Below, one piece after another: positions 8,095 through 15,876 of a DNA stretch of 64,000 nucleotides (its first letter is position 1; every line of letters starts with the position of its first letter). Both the position numbers and the translations under genes were made by a program. This stretch comes from Pseudomonas sp. (GTDB lineage: Bacteria > Pseudomonadota > Gammaproteobacteria > Pseudomonadales > Pseudomonadaceae). Under the pieces are notes generated by a model. It worked only from the letters and a program-made list of their open reading frames with translations. It was not told the origin of the DNA and ran no database searches. The stretch lies in contig NZ_JAUYGD010000015.1 in NCBI RefSeq assembly GCF_030690725.1, positions 26,362 through 90,361 on the forward strand, in the 5' to 3' direction.

Positions 8095-8796
8095 TTAACC
8101 GCCGAGGTAGGCGTCGCGTACCTTTGGATCGTTCAGCAGTTGTTCGCCGCTGCCTTGCATGACGATCCGGCCGTTTTCCAGTACATAGCCGCGGTCGGCC
8201 AGCTTGAGCGCCTGGTTGGCGTTCTGCTCGACCAGGAACACCGTTACACCGTCCTTGCGCAGCTGTTCGATGATGTCGAAGATCTGCTGGATGATGATCG
8301 GGGCCAGACCCAGCGACGGCTCGTCGAGCAGCAGCAGCTTGGGCTTGCTCATCAGCGCGCGGCCGAGGGCGAGCATCTGCTGCTCACCGCCGGACATGGT
8401 GCCGGCGCGCTGGGCAAAGCGTTCCTTCAGGCGCGGGAACAGGTGCAGGACCTTGTCCAGCTGTTCCTGATTGTCGGCCTTGCTGCCGAAGAAGCCGCCC
8501 ATCACCAGGTTTTCTTCCACGGTCAGGCGGGAGAACACCCGGCGACCTTCCGGCACTACGGCAATGCTCTTGCGCATGATGCTCGGGGTGTCCTGGCCGA
8601 TCAGCTCTTCACCCTGGTAGCGGATGCTGCCGCTGCTCGCCTGAGGCGAGCCGCAGAGGGTCATCAGCAGGGTCGACTTGCCGGCACCGTTGGCGCCGAT
8701 CAGGGTGACGATCTCGCCCTGACGGACTTCGACGTTGACGCCATGCAGCGCCTGGATCTTGCCGTAGAAGGTGGAAACGTTCTCGAAATACAGCAT
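8095..8796 (-). CDS. braG: Branched-chain amino-acid ABC transporter ATPase BraG/LivF
   Basis: A cytoplasmic ATPase of 233 residues and the second ATPase of the high-affinity Leu/Ile/Val importer. Walker A is GANGAGKST, the signature is MSGGEQQML and Walker B is LLLLDEPS. The ATG at 8796 overlaps the braF stop (TGATG) and matches the family N-terminus (ML-F-NVSTFYGKIQALHGV). A GTG one codon upstream is possible but unnecessary. It is the last gene of the operon. Confidence 0.95.
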   Translation of the reverse strand: MLYFENVSTFYGKIQALHGVNVEVRQGEIVTLIGANGAGKSTLLMTLCGSPQASSGSIRYQGEELIGQDTPSIMRKSIAVVPEGRRVFSRLTVEENLVMGGFFGSKADNQEQLDKVLHLFPRLKERFAQRAGTMSGGEQQMLALGRALMSKPKLLLLDEPSLGLAPIIIQQIFDIIEQLRKDGVTVFLVEQNANQALKLADRGYVLENGRIVMQGSGEQLLNDPKVRDAYLGG

Positions 8797-9563
8797 CACG
8801 CTTCCCCCAGGTAGGCTTTGATCACGTCCGGATTTTCGCGGATCTGCTCCGGCGTGCCGTCCGCCAGGGGCGTGCCCTGGTTGATCACATAGATGTGGTC
8901 GGAAATGCTCATGACCAGCTTCATGTCGTGCTCGATCAGCAGCACGGTGACATTGTGCTGGTCGCTGAGCACGCGGATCAGCGCCTTGAGGTCGTCGGTC
9001 TCGCGCGGGTTGAGGCCAGCGGCTGGCTCGTCGAGCATCAGGATGCTCGGGCGGGTCATCATGCAGCGGGCGATTTCCAGGCGGCGTTGCTGACCGTAGG
9101 CCAGGGTGCCGGCCGTGCGGTTGGCGAACTCGGTCAGGTTGACCTGATCCAGCCAGTGCGCGGCGAACTCCATGGCTTCGCGTTCGCTCTTGCGAAACGC
9201 CGGAGTTTTCAGCAGGCCCGCCAGGTAGTTGGTGTTGAGGTGGCGGTGCTGGGCGACCAGCAGGTTTTCCACCGCGGTCATGTCCTTGAACAGGCGCACG
9301 TTCTGGAACGTGCGCACCACGCCTTTGCGCGCGATCTTGTGGCCAGGCAGGCCTTCGATCTGTTCACCGTTGAGGCGGATGCTGCCGCTGGTGGGCTGGT
9401 AGAAGCCGGTCAGGCAGTTGAATACGGTGGTCTTGCCGGCGCCGTTCGGGCCGATCATCGACACAACCTGTTTTTCCGCGACCTGCAGGTTCACCCCGTT
9501 GACGGCCAGCAGGCCGCCGAAGCGCATGGACAGGCCGCTTACTTCTAGAATCGGGCGGCTCAT
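8796..9563 (-). CDS. braF: Branched-chain amino-acid ABC transporter ATPase BraF/LivG
   Basis: A 255-residue ATPase with Walker [10 protein letters not shown], an ABC signature region ([13 protein letters not shown]) and Walker [13 protein letters not shown]. The AAGLNP segment is typical of the LivG subfamily. It pairs with BraG beneath the BraD/BraE channel. The start overlaps the braE stop by 4 bases (ATGA), implying translational coupling. Confidence 0.95.
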   Translation of the reverse strand: MSRPILEVSGLSMRFGGLLAVNGVNLQVAEKQVVSMIGPNGAGKTTVFNCLTGFYQPTSGSIRLNGEQIEGLPGHKIARKGVVRTFQNVRLFKDMTAVENLLVAQHRHLNTNYLAGLLKTPAFRKSEREAMEFAAHWLDQVNLTEFANRTAGTLAYGQQRRLEIARCMMTRPSILMLDEPAAGLNPRETDDLKALIRVLSDQHNVTVLLIEHDMKLVMSISDHIYVINQGTPLADGTPEQIRENPDVIKAYLGEA

Positions 9564-10828
9564 TGCTTCAGCTCCAGGTGCGGACGTTGCATGGGCAGCA
9601 GGCCCTGCGGACGCCAGATCATCATCAATACCATCAGCGCGCCGAACATCAGCATGCGGTATTCGTTGAATTCACGCGCCAGCTCCGGCAGCAGAATCAT
9701 CACGATGGCCGCGAGGATAATGCCGAGCTGTGAGCCCATACCGCCCAGTACCACGATGGCGAGGATGATCGCCGACTCGATAAAGGTGAACGACTGCGGG
9801 CTGACCAAGCCTTGGCGCGCGGCAAAGAAGCTGCCAGCGAAACCGGCGAAGCAGGCGCCGATGGTAAAGGCCGAGAGCTTGATCGCGGTGGGGTTCATGC
9901 CCAGTGCGCGGCAGGCGATTTCGTCTTCACGCAGCGCTTCCCAGGCGCGGCCGATCGGCATGCGCAGCAGGCGGTTGATCACGAACAGAGTCAACAGCAC
10001 CAGCAGCAGGGCGATCAGGTAGAGGAAGATCACCTTGTTGATCGAGTTGTAAGCCACCCCGAAGTACTCGTGGAAGGTCTGCATGCCTTCGGCGGCCTTG
10101 CGGTCGAACGACAGGCCGAACAGCGTTGGCTTGGGGATCGAACCGATGCCGTTGGGGCCACCGGTCAGCCAGGTCATGTTGTTCAGCAGGATGCGGATGA
10201 TCTCGCCAAAACCCAGGGTAACGATAGCCAGGTAGTCGCCGCGTAGACGCAGTACCGGGAAGCCCAGGATAAAGCCGAAGAACGCCGCCATCAGGCCGGC
10301 AATCGGCAGGCAGATCCAGAAGCTCAGGCCGAAGTAGAACGACAGCAGCGCGTAGCTGTAAGCGCCTACGGCGTAGAAGGCCACATAGCCGAGATCGAGC
10401 AGACCAGCCAGACCAACCACGATGTTCAGGCCGAGGCCGAGCATCACGTAGATCAGGATCAGCGTGGCGATATCCACCGCACCGCGCGAGCCGAAGAACG
10501 GCCAGGCCAGCGCGACGACGATCAGGCCAAGAACGATCCAGCGCTGGGTCGAAGGCAGGGTGAGGAACTCACTGGCTTTGCCCGGCATGCTCGGCAGCTT
10601 GGGCGCGTGGCTCCAGGCGGCGCTCAGGTGGTTGCGGAACAGTTGCCAGAAGAACATGGCAATCGAGCAGCCGAAGATGGTCCACAGCACGGCCGGGCTG
10701 GCGCCTTGTACTTCGAGCTTGATGCCAACCGTGGAGAGCTTGAGGCCCAGCACCGGGTAGGCCACGGCCAACACCAACAGGGCGCTGAAGATCGCGGTCT
10801 TGAGGTTTTTGCTGATGGAGGTACTCAT
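9560..10828 (-). CDS. braE: Branched-chain amino-acid ABC permease BraE/LivM
   Basis: A 422-residue inner-membrane permease. It has an N-terminal pair of helices, a linker rich in polar residues, then the LivM core ([41 protein letters not shown] coupling segment; PQGLLP near the C-terminus). It forms the channel with BraD. A four-base ATGA overlap is seen at each end. Confidence 0.95.
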   Translation of the reverse strand: MSTSISKNLKTAIFSALLVLAVAYPVLGLKLSTVGIKLEVQGASPAVLWTIFGCSIAMFFWQLFRNHLSAAWSHAPKLPSMPGKASEFLTLPSTQRWIVLGLIVVALAWPFFGSRGAVDIATLILIYVMLGLGLNIVVGLAGLLDLGYVAFYAVGAYSYALLSFYFGLSFWICLPIAGLMAAFFGFILGFPVLRLRGDYLAIVTLGFGEIIRILLNNMTWLTGGPNGIGSIPKPTLFGLSFDRKAAEGMQTFHEYFGVAYNSINKVIFLYLIALLLVLLTLFVINRLLRMPIGRAWEALREDEIACRALGMNPTAIKLSAFTIGACFAGFAGSFFAARQGLVSPQSFTFIESAIILAIVVLGGMGSQLGIILAAIVMILLPELAREFNEYRMLMFGALMVLMMIWRPQGLLPMQRPHLELKQ

Positions 10829-11748
10829 ACTTTTTCAACCTCCGGACGACCAAGGATACCGGTCGGGCGGAACAGCAACACCAGTACCAGCAGGCTGAAC
10901 GCCACCACGTCCTTGTACTGGTCGCCGAAGATATCGGCGCCAAAGGCTTCGGCCACGCCCAGCAGCAGGCCGCCGAGTACCGCGCCGGGGATGCTGCCGA
11001 TACCGCCAAGTACCGCTGCGGTGAAGGCCTTGATCCCGGCCAGGAAGCCCAGATGCGGGTTGATCACGCCATATTGCATGCCCAGCAGCACAGCCGCTAC
11101 GGCCGCCAGGGCGGCACCGATAACGAAGGTCAGGGCGATGATGTTGTTGGTGTTGATGCCCAGCAGGTTGGCCATCTTCAGGTCTTCGGCGCAGGCGCGG
11201 CAGGCGCGACCCAGGCGTGAACGCGAGATAAACAGCGTCAGGCCGACCATGACAAAGAAGGTGACGACGAAAATCAGCACCTGCATATAGGAAATCACCA
11301 CGCCATTCATGGCGCTTTCACCAAAGATGAAGTTGCCCGGCAGCAGGTTGGGAATCGATTTGTCTTTGGAGTCCTGGGAGAGGAGTACCCAGTTTTGCAG
11401 GAAGATCGACATGCCGATGGCGGAAATCAGCGGGATCAGACGGTTGCCGCCGCGCAGAGGGCGGTAGGCGACCCGTTCGATGCTGTAGCCATATGCACTG
11501 GCGACAATGATGCTGGCGGCAAAGGCCGCAATCATCACGATGGGTAAACTGTCCAGGCCATACATGGCCAAGCCGGCGACCACGATGAAGGCTACGTACG
11601 AGCCAATCATGTAAACCTCGCCATGGGCGAAGTTGATCATGCCGATAATGCCGTAAACCATGGTGTAGCCGATGGCAATCAAGGCATAGGTGCTGCCAAC
11701 GGTCAGGCCGTTAACCAGCTGTTGCAGGTAGTGATAAAGATCAGGCAT
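10825..11748 (-). CDS. braD: Branched-chain amino-acid ABC permease BraD/LivH
   Basis: A 307-residue permease of the LivH family. Features are [27 protein letters not shown] near the N-terminus, the coupling segment [16 protein letters not shown], and the C-terminal FRPTGILG. It is first of the tightly overlapping braDEFG group. It is separated from braC by 117 bases that contain a strong hairpin, so it is probably expressed at a lower level than braC. Confidence 0.95.
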   Translation of the reverse strand: MPDLYHYLQQLVNGLTVGSTYALIAIGYTMVYGIIGMINFAHGEVYMIGSYVAFIVVAGLAMYGLDSLPIVMIAAFAASIIVASAYGYSIERVAYRPLRGGNRLIPLISAIGMSIFLQNWVLLSQDSKDKSIPNLLPGNFIFGESAMNGVVISYMQVLIFVVTFFVMVGLTLFISRSRLGRACRACAEDLKMANLLGINTNNIIALTFVIGAALAAVAAVLLGMQYGVINPHLGFLAGIKAFTAAVLGGIGSIPGAVLGGLLLGVAEAFGADIFGDQYKDVVAFSLLVLVLLFRPTGILGRPEVEKV

Positions 11749-11820
11749 TGCCTAACTCCTGGGTTGTCACGCAAGGCAGCGCTTATGGCGCAGCGTGCAG
11801 CCGGAATTCTTCTAATAAAC

Positions 11821-11848
11821 AAAACCCACTGCCGAAGCAGTGGGTTTT
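11821..11848 (-). terminator. Attenuator-like hairpin between braC and braD
   Basis: AAAACCCACTGC-CGAA-GCAGTGGGTTTT is a perfect 12-bp stem ending in four T residues on the transcribed strand, 18 bases after the braC stop. It probably terminates part of the transcription so that the binding protein is made in excess over the membrane complex. Confidence 0.8.
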
Positions 11849-11865
11849 GGGTTCAGGCTAAGAGC

Positions 11866-12987
11866 TTACTTGGCTTCGGACTTGGTGCCGTCCTGGTGCC
11901 ATTCGTAGACGACGAAGCTGAAGTCTTTCAGGTCGCCCTTCTCGTCGAAGGCCAGGTTGCCAGTCGGGGTGTCGAAGCTGTTGGCACGCAGGGCTGCGGC
12001 CACTTTAGCGGTGTCGGTACCGCCAGCCTTGGTGATGCCTTCGGCGATCACTTGTACCGCGGCGTAAGCCGGGAACACGAACGGACCGCTGGAGTCTTCA
12101 TTTTTGGCTTTGAACGCATCAACCAGTGCCTGGTTGCGTGGGTCCTGGTCGAACGACTTCGGCAGGGTAACCAGCAGGCCTTCGGAAGCTGGGCCGGCAA
12201 TGGCCGAGATTTCCTTGTTGCCTACGCCTTCAGGGCCCATGAACTTGGCGCTCAGACCTTTTTCAGCCGACTGACGCAGCAGCAGGCCCAGCTCTGGGTG
12301 GTAGCCACCGTAGTAGATGAAGTCCACACCGGCTTGCTTGAGCTTGGCGATCATCGCGGAGAAGTCCTTGTCGCCGGCGTTGATGCCTTCGAACATCACC
12401 ACTTTGGTGCCTTTGCTTTCCAGGGTCTGCTTGACCGCGGTAGCAATGCCTTCACCGTACTGCTGCTTGTCGTGGATCACGGCAACGGCTTTCGGCTTGA
12501 CGTGGTCAGCGATGAAGTTGCCGGCGGTTGGGCCTTGCAGGCTGTCCAGACCGATGGTGCGGAACACCAGCTCGTAGCCACGCGCGGTGATGTCAGGGCT
12601 GGTGGACGCTGCGGTGACCATCAGGATGCCTTCGTCTTCGTAGATGTCGGACGCTGGCTGAGTGGAGCTGGAGCAGAGGTGGCCAACCACGAACTTAACT
12701 TCGTCGTTGACGATCTTGTTGGCTACGGCAACGGCTTGCTTCGGATCGCAGGCGTCGTCATACACCACGCCTTCGAGCATTGCGCCGTTCACCCCGCCGG
12801 CCTTGTTGATCTGCTCGATGGCCATCTTGGCACCGATGAACTGCATTTCACCGTATTGCGCGACGGCGCCGGTGACTGGGCCTGCCAGGCCAATTTTGAT
12901 GGTGTCAGCCGCTACCGAGTAGCTGGCAACGCCAGCCATGGCCATGGCGGCAAACAGTTTGGAAATCTGCTTAGTAGCCTTGTTCAT
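11866..12987 (-). CDS. braC: Branched-chain amino-acid periplasmic binding protein BraC/LivK
   Basis: A 373-residue type-I periplasmic binding protein. A signal peptide covers about residues 1-27 (cleavage near SVAA/DTIK). The mature LivK fold has GLAGPVTGAVAQYG, the paired cysteines around DDACDPKQA and GHLCSSST, and TAASTSPDIT in the amino-acid pocket. GGAG five bases before the ATG supports the start. First gene of the operon. Confidence 0.95.
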   Translation of the reverse strand: MNKATKQISKLFAAMAMAGVASYSVAADTIKIGLAGPVTGAVAQYGEMQFIGAKMAIEQINKAGGVNGAMLEGVVYDDACDPKQAVAVANKIVNDEVKFVVGHLCSSSTQPASDIYEDEGILMVTAASTSPDITARGYELVFRTIGLDSLQGPTAGNFIADHVKPKAVAVIHDKQQYGEGIATAVKQTLESKGTKVVMFEGINAGDKDFSAMIAKLKQAGVDFIYYGGYHPELGLLLRQSAEKGLSAKFMGPEGVGNKEISAIAGPASEGLLVTLPKSFDQDPRNQALVDAFKAKNEDSSGPFVFPAYAAVQVIAEGITKAGGTDTAKVAAALRANSFDTPTGNLAFDEKGDLKDFSFVVYEWHQDGTKSEAK

Positions 12988-13296
12988 AGTGCTCCACTCT
13001 TATTGGTTTTGATTGTTGTAGTTCTGGCGGCCAAAGCTGCAGAACCGGGTTGTTTCCCCGGTCATCCCCCCGGCAACTGTACCGGTGCAGTGTAGAGCGC
13101 GGCTTTGCGGCTTGAAAAGCGGCTTGCTGGGGGCAAAACCCTGGGGTGTCGCTTTAACGCAATAAACGTATAGAAAAACGGCGTGTCTTGATCGCCGTTG
13201 GCAACGTCGCGAACAGCGTTGCGAATTTGCCAGCGGGCTGGGCGACGCTATCATGGCGGCCGATTAAAAAAGCGGCCATTCATGACAGGGCAATCC
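12988..13296. other. 309-base divergent intergenic region between braC and the DUF2288 gene
   Basis: No gene is seen. On the plus strand TTGCCA (13227-13232) and TATCAT (13249-13254) with 16-base spacing form a plausible promoter for the gene at 13297. I could not identify a convincing braC promoter or a regulator site. Confidence 0.45.
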
Positions 13297-13614
13297 ATGA
13301 CAGAACAACCTAGCACCCTCTATGCCAAGCTGCTTGGTGAAACTGCAGCTATTACCTGGCAGGAGCTGCAACCTTTCTTCGCCCGTGGCGCCTTGCTGCT
13401 GGTCGACGGCACCCAGGATCTGATCGAAGTGGCGCAGGCCGTGGCGCAGAACGACCAGGACAAAGTCGCTGCCTGGCTGGCTGCCGGGCTCTTGAGCAAG
13501 GCTGACGACAGCCGCGCCGAAGACCTGCTAAACCGCGATCCAGAGCTGTGGGCGGTGGTTGTAGCGCCCTGGGTGCTGGCGCAGGAACGCACTGCGCGCG
13601 CGCCACTGCACTGA
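13297..13614 (+). CDS. DUF2288 family protein
   Basis: A small soluble protein of 105 residues (LYAKLLGETAAITWQELQPFFARGALLLVD...DLIEVAQAVAQND) matching the DUF2288 family of gammaproteobacteria. The function is unknown. The ATG at 13297 is preferred because AGGG lies six bases upstream. An ATG at 13282 is in frame. The C-terminus is W-V-L-AQERTARAPLH. It diverges from braC. Confidence 0.75.
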   Translation: MTEQPSTLYAKLLGETAAITWQELQPFFARGALLLVDGTQDLIEVAQAVAQNDQDKVAAWLAAGLLSKADDSRAEDLLNRDPELWAVVVAPWVLAQERTARAPLH

Positions 13615-13689
13615 TCTGGCGCGTGCGCCGTGGGCCATCCTGAGTAACTATGCTGGCAGCATCACAGACTGATTGCAGGAGCTGCCAGC

Positions 13690-14058
13690 ATGTTTCAACC
13701 CGGACATTTGCATCGCGCCAATACCTTGGCCACGGCCGAGGCGCCGCTGTTTAGCGTCGACCTCCATTACGAAGTACGCCAGGACCCGACCGAAGGCCCG
13801 ATGTTGCATATGCGTATGCAAGGGCAGGTGAACGGCAAGGCGTTTGAAGAGGTCTTCGAGCTGCACCGCGATACCGCCTACAACTTCGCCAGTGTGGCCA
13901 CGCGCCTGGCACACAAGCATGGCCTGCCGACCAACAGCAGCCTGATCATGCGCAGCCATGCCGAGTACGACCTGATGTTCGAAGATATTCGCGCCAAGCT
14001 CGGCGCGCACAGCGGCGAGCCGGTCAATCTCGATCATCTGGAAAAAGACGGCCTGTAG
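13690..14058 (+). CDS. DUF5064 family protein
   Basis: A 122-residue soluble protein (MFQPGHLHRANT...LHYEVRQDPTEGPMLHMRMQGQVNGKAFEEVFELHRDTAYNFA) of a family I know only from pseudomonads (DUF5064). AGGAG eight bases upstream of the ATG gives a firm start. No membrane segment or catalytic motif is visible, and the function is unknown. Confidence 0.75.
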   Translation: MFQPGHLHRANTLATAEAPLFSVDLHYEVRQDPTEGPMLHMRMQGQVNGKAFEEVFELHRDTAYNFASVATRLAHKHGLPTNSSLIMRSHAEYDLMFEDIRAKLGAHSGEPVNLDHLEKDGL

Positions 14059-14143
14059 GTCTGGCGCTCGGGCGTTGACTGGCGGGACAGGTTCCGCTGC
14101 CGCTAGGCTAAGATGGCGGCCATCAATGAGTCGGAGTCTGCCT

Positions 14144-15049
14144 ATGTCCACCTCCCTTCCTGCTTTGGCATTTGCTGGTATTGGCCTGATGGGGCTGCCC
14201 ATGACCCAGCGCCTGTTGGCCGCTGGCTATCCGCTGAGCGTATGGAATCGTTCCCCTGATAAGTGCGCGCCACTGCAGGCGTTGGGCGCGCAAACGGTGG
14301 CCAGCCCGGCGCAGCTCTGTGCTCAGGCCGATATCGTCATGCTTTGCCTGGCCAACACCGAGGTCGTGCGCGAAGTGGTGTTTGGCCCTGGCGGGATTGT
14401 GGAAATGGGCAAACCTGGCCAACTGCTGGTGGATTTCTCCAGCCTGGAGCCGGCCGCTACCCGCGATATGGCTGCTGAGTTGCACGCCCGCTGCGGCATG
14501 CACTGGGTCGATGCGCCGGTCTCCGGCGGTACACCGGGCGCGGCCAATGGCACATTGGCGATCATGGCCGGTGGCCGGGTTGAGGATGTCGAACGGGTGC
14601 GGCCGATTCTCGCCCATCTGGGGCAACGCCTGACGCGCATGGGCGATGTCGGTGCGGGCCAGGTAACCAAGGTGTGCAACCAGATGATCGTTGCCTGTAA
14701 CGCGTTGGTGATCGCCGAAGTAGTGGCCCTGGCCGAGCAGGCCGGGGTTGATGCCAGCCTGATCGCGCCAGCGCTGGCCGGCGGTTTCGCCGACTCCAAG
14801 CCGCTGCAGATTCTTGCGCCGCAGATGGCCGAGAGCCAGTTTGAACCGGTCAAATGGCATGTGCGCACCCTGCTCAAGGATCTGGATACTGCGGTCAAAC
14901 TGTCGCAGCAAGTCGGCTCGGCCACGCCGCTCAGTGGCCTGGCCGCGCAGCTGATGCGTCAGCATGGCAGCCAGGGCAATCAGGAGCGGGACCCGGCGAC
15001 CTTGGTGCAGCTGTACCGGGCGCCACAGCCTCAAGAGCCGCAGCCATGA
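14144..15049 (+). CDS. 3-hydroxyisobutyrate/tartronate-semialdehyde dehydrogenase family protein (GlxR-like)
   Basis: A 301-residue beta-hydroxyacid dehydrogenase. The Rossmann segment is FAGIGLMGLPMTQRLLAAGYPLSVWNR, the substrate-binding motif VDAPVSGGTPGAANGTLAIMAGG, and the catalytic-Lys region GAGQVTKVCNQMIV. GGAG seven bases upstream supports the start at 14144. It overlaps the hyi-like gene by four bases (ATGA). A reductase/isomerase pair of this kind acts in glyoxylate use (tartronate semialdehyde reduction) or in four-carbon acid sugar pathways. No gcl lies nearby, so the exact substrate is open. Confidence 0.8.
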   Translation: MSTSLPALAFAGIGLMGLPMTQRLLAAGYPLSVWNRSPDKCAPLQALGAQTVASPAQLCAQADIVMLCLANTEVVREVVFGPGGIVEMGKPGQLLVDFSSLEPAATRDMAAELHARCGMHWVDAPVSGGTPGAANGTLAIMAGGRVEDVERVRPILAHLGQRLTRMGDVGAGQVTKVCNQMIVACNALVIAEVVALAEQAGVDASLIAPALAGGFADSKPLQILAPQMAESQFEPVKWHVRTLLKDLDTAVKLSQQVGSATPLSGLAAQLMRQHGSQGNQERDPATLVQLYRAPQPQEPQP

Positions 15050-15828
15050 AGATCGCGGCCAACCTGTCGTTGTTGTTTACCGAGTTACCGCTGCGTGAGC
15101 GGGTAGTGGCTGCCGCCGCTGCCGGTTTTGATGGCGTGGAAATCCAGTTCCCCTATGAGTTGCCGGCCATTGCCCTGAAAGAGGCGCTGGACGCTGCGGG
15201 TATGCCGCTGCGGTTGATCAACCTGCCAGCCGGTGACTTGATGAGTGGCGGCGCCGGTCTAGCCGCCGTGCCTGCGCGCCAGGCCGAGTTTGCTGCGGCG
15301 CTGCAGCAGGCGTTGAGCTATGCCGCCATGGTGCGGCCAGCGCTGGTCAATGTGCTGCCGGGGCGCTTGGCCGAGGGTGTAGAGCCTGAACAGGCAATGG
15401 CCTGTTTGATCGACAACCTACGTAAGACCGCCGAGGCCTTTCAGTTATTGGGTATCGGCGTGGTGGTGGAGGCGATCAACCCGCTGGATATGCCAGGCTT
15501 TCTGATCAACACCCCGACGCAACTGGATGCGCTACTCAAAGCCGTGGCCCACCCCAATCTGGCTGCGCAGTACGACCTCTACCATATGGCGCGGCAGGGC
15601 CTGGATATACCGGCCGGTATTACTTTGCTGGCCGGGCGTATCGGTCATGTGCAGTTTGCCGATTACCCAGGGCGTGGCGCACCGGGTACAGGCGAGCTGC
15701 AGTTTGCGCCGCTGCTCAAGGCTCTGCGTGACAGTGGTTATGAGGGCTGGCTGGCGGCCGAATACCGACCAGGAGAGGTGGGCACCCAGGCCAGCCTGGG
15801 CTGGCTTGAGGAATGGCGAGCGACCTGA
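15046..15828 (+). CDS. hyi: Hydroxypyruvate isomerase family protein
   Basis: A 260-residue TIM-barrel sugar-phosphate-isomerase-like protein. It has MKIAANLSLLFTELPL, GFDGVEIQFPYE, VVEAINPLDMPGFLI, the metal-binding QYDLYHM and HVQFADYPGRGAPGTGEL, all diagnostic of Hyi. It interconverts hydroxypyruvate and tartronate semialdehyde, the substrate of the preceding reductase. The related 2-oxo-tetronate isomerase OtnI cannot be excluded. The ATG overlaps the upstream stop. Confidence 0.82.
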   Translation: MKIAANLSLLFTELPLRERVVAAAAAGFDGVEIQFPYELPAIALKEALDAAGMPLRLINLPAGDLMSGGAGLAAVPARQAEFAAALQQALSYAAMVRPALVNVLPGRLAEGVEPEQAMACLIDNLRKTAEAFQLLGIGVVVEAINPLDMPGFLINTPTQLDALLKAVAHPNLAAQYDLYHMARQGLDIPAGITLLAGRIGHVQFADYPGRGAPGTGELQFAPLLKALRDSGYEGWLAAEYRPGEVGTQASLGWLEEWRAT

Positions 15829-15833
15829 GGCGC

Positions 15834-15869
15834 CCACCGGCAACCCGATTGAACTCGGGTTGCCGGTGG
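15834..15869. terminator. Long hairpin between convergent genes
   Basis: A 15-bp perfect stem (15834-15848 with 15855-15869) and a six-base loop lie between hyi and the convergent tubulin-like gene. There is no clear T-run, so it may be a bidirectional terminator or an RNA-stabilising hairpin. Confidence 0.6.
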
Positions 15870-15876
15870 CAGTGGC

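Noticed and set aside
11623..13095. 490-codon open frame antisense to braC
   Set aside because: braC is unambiguous, and the opposite frame also crosses the intergenic hairpin.
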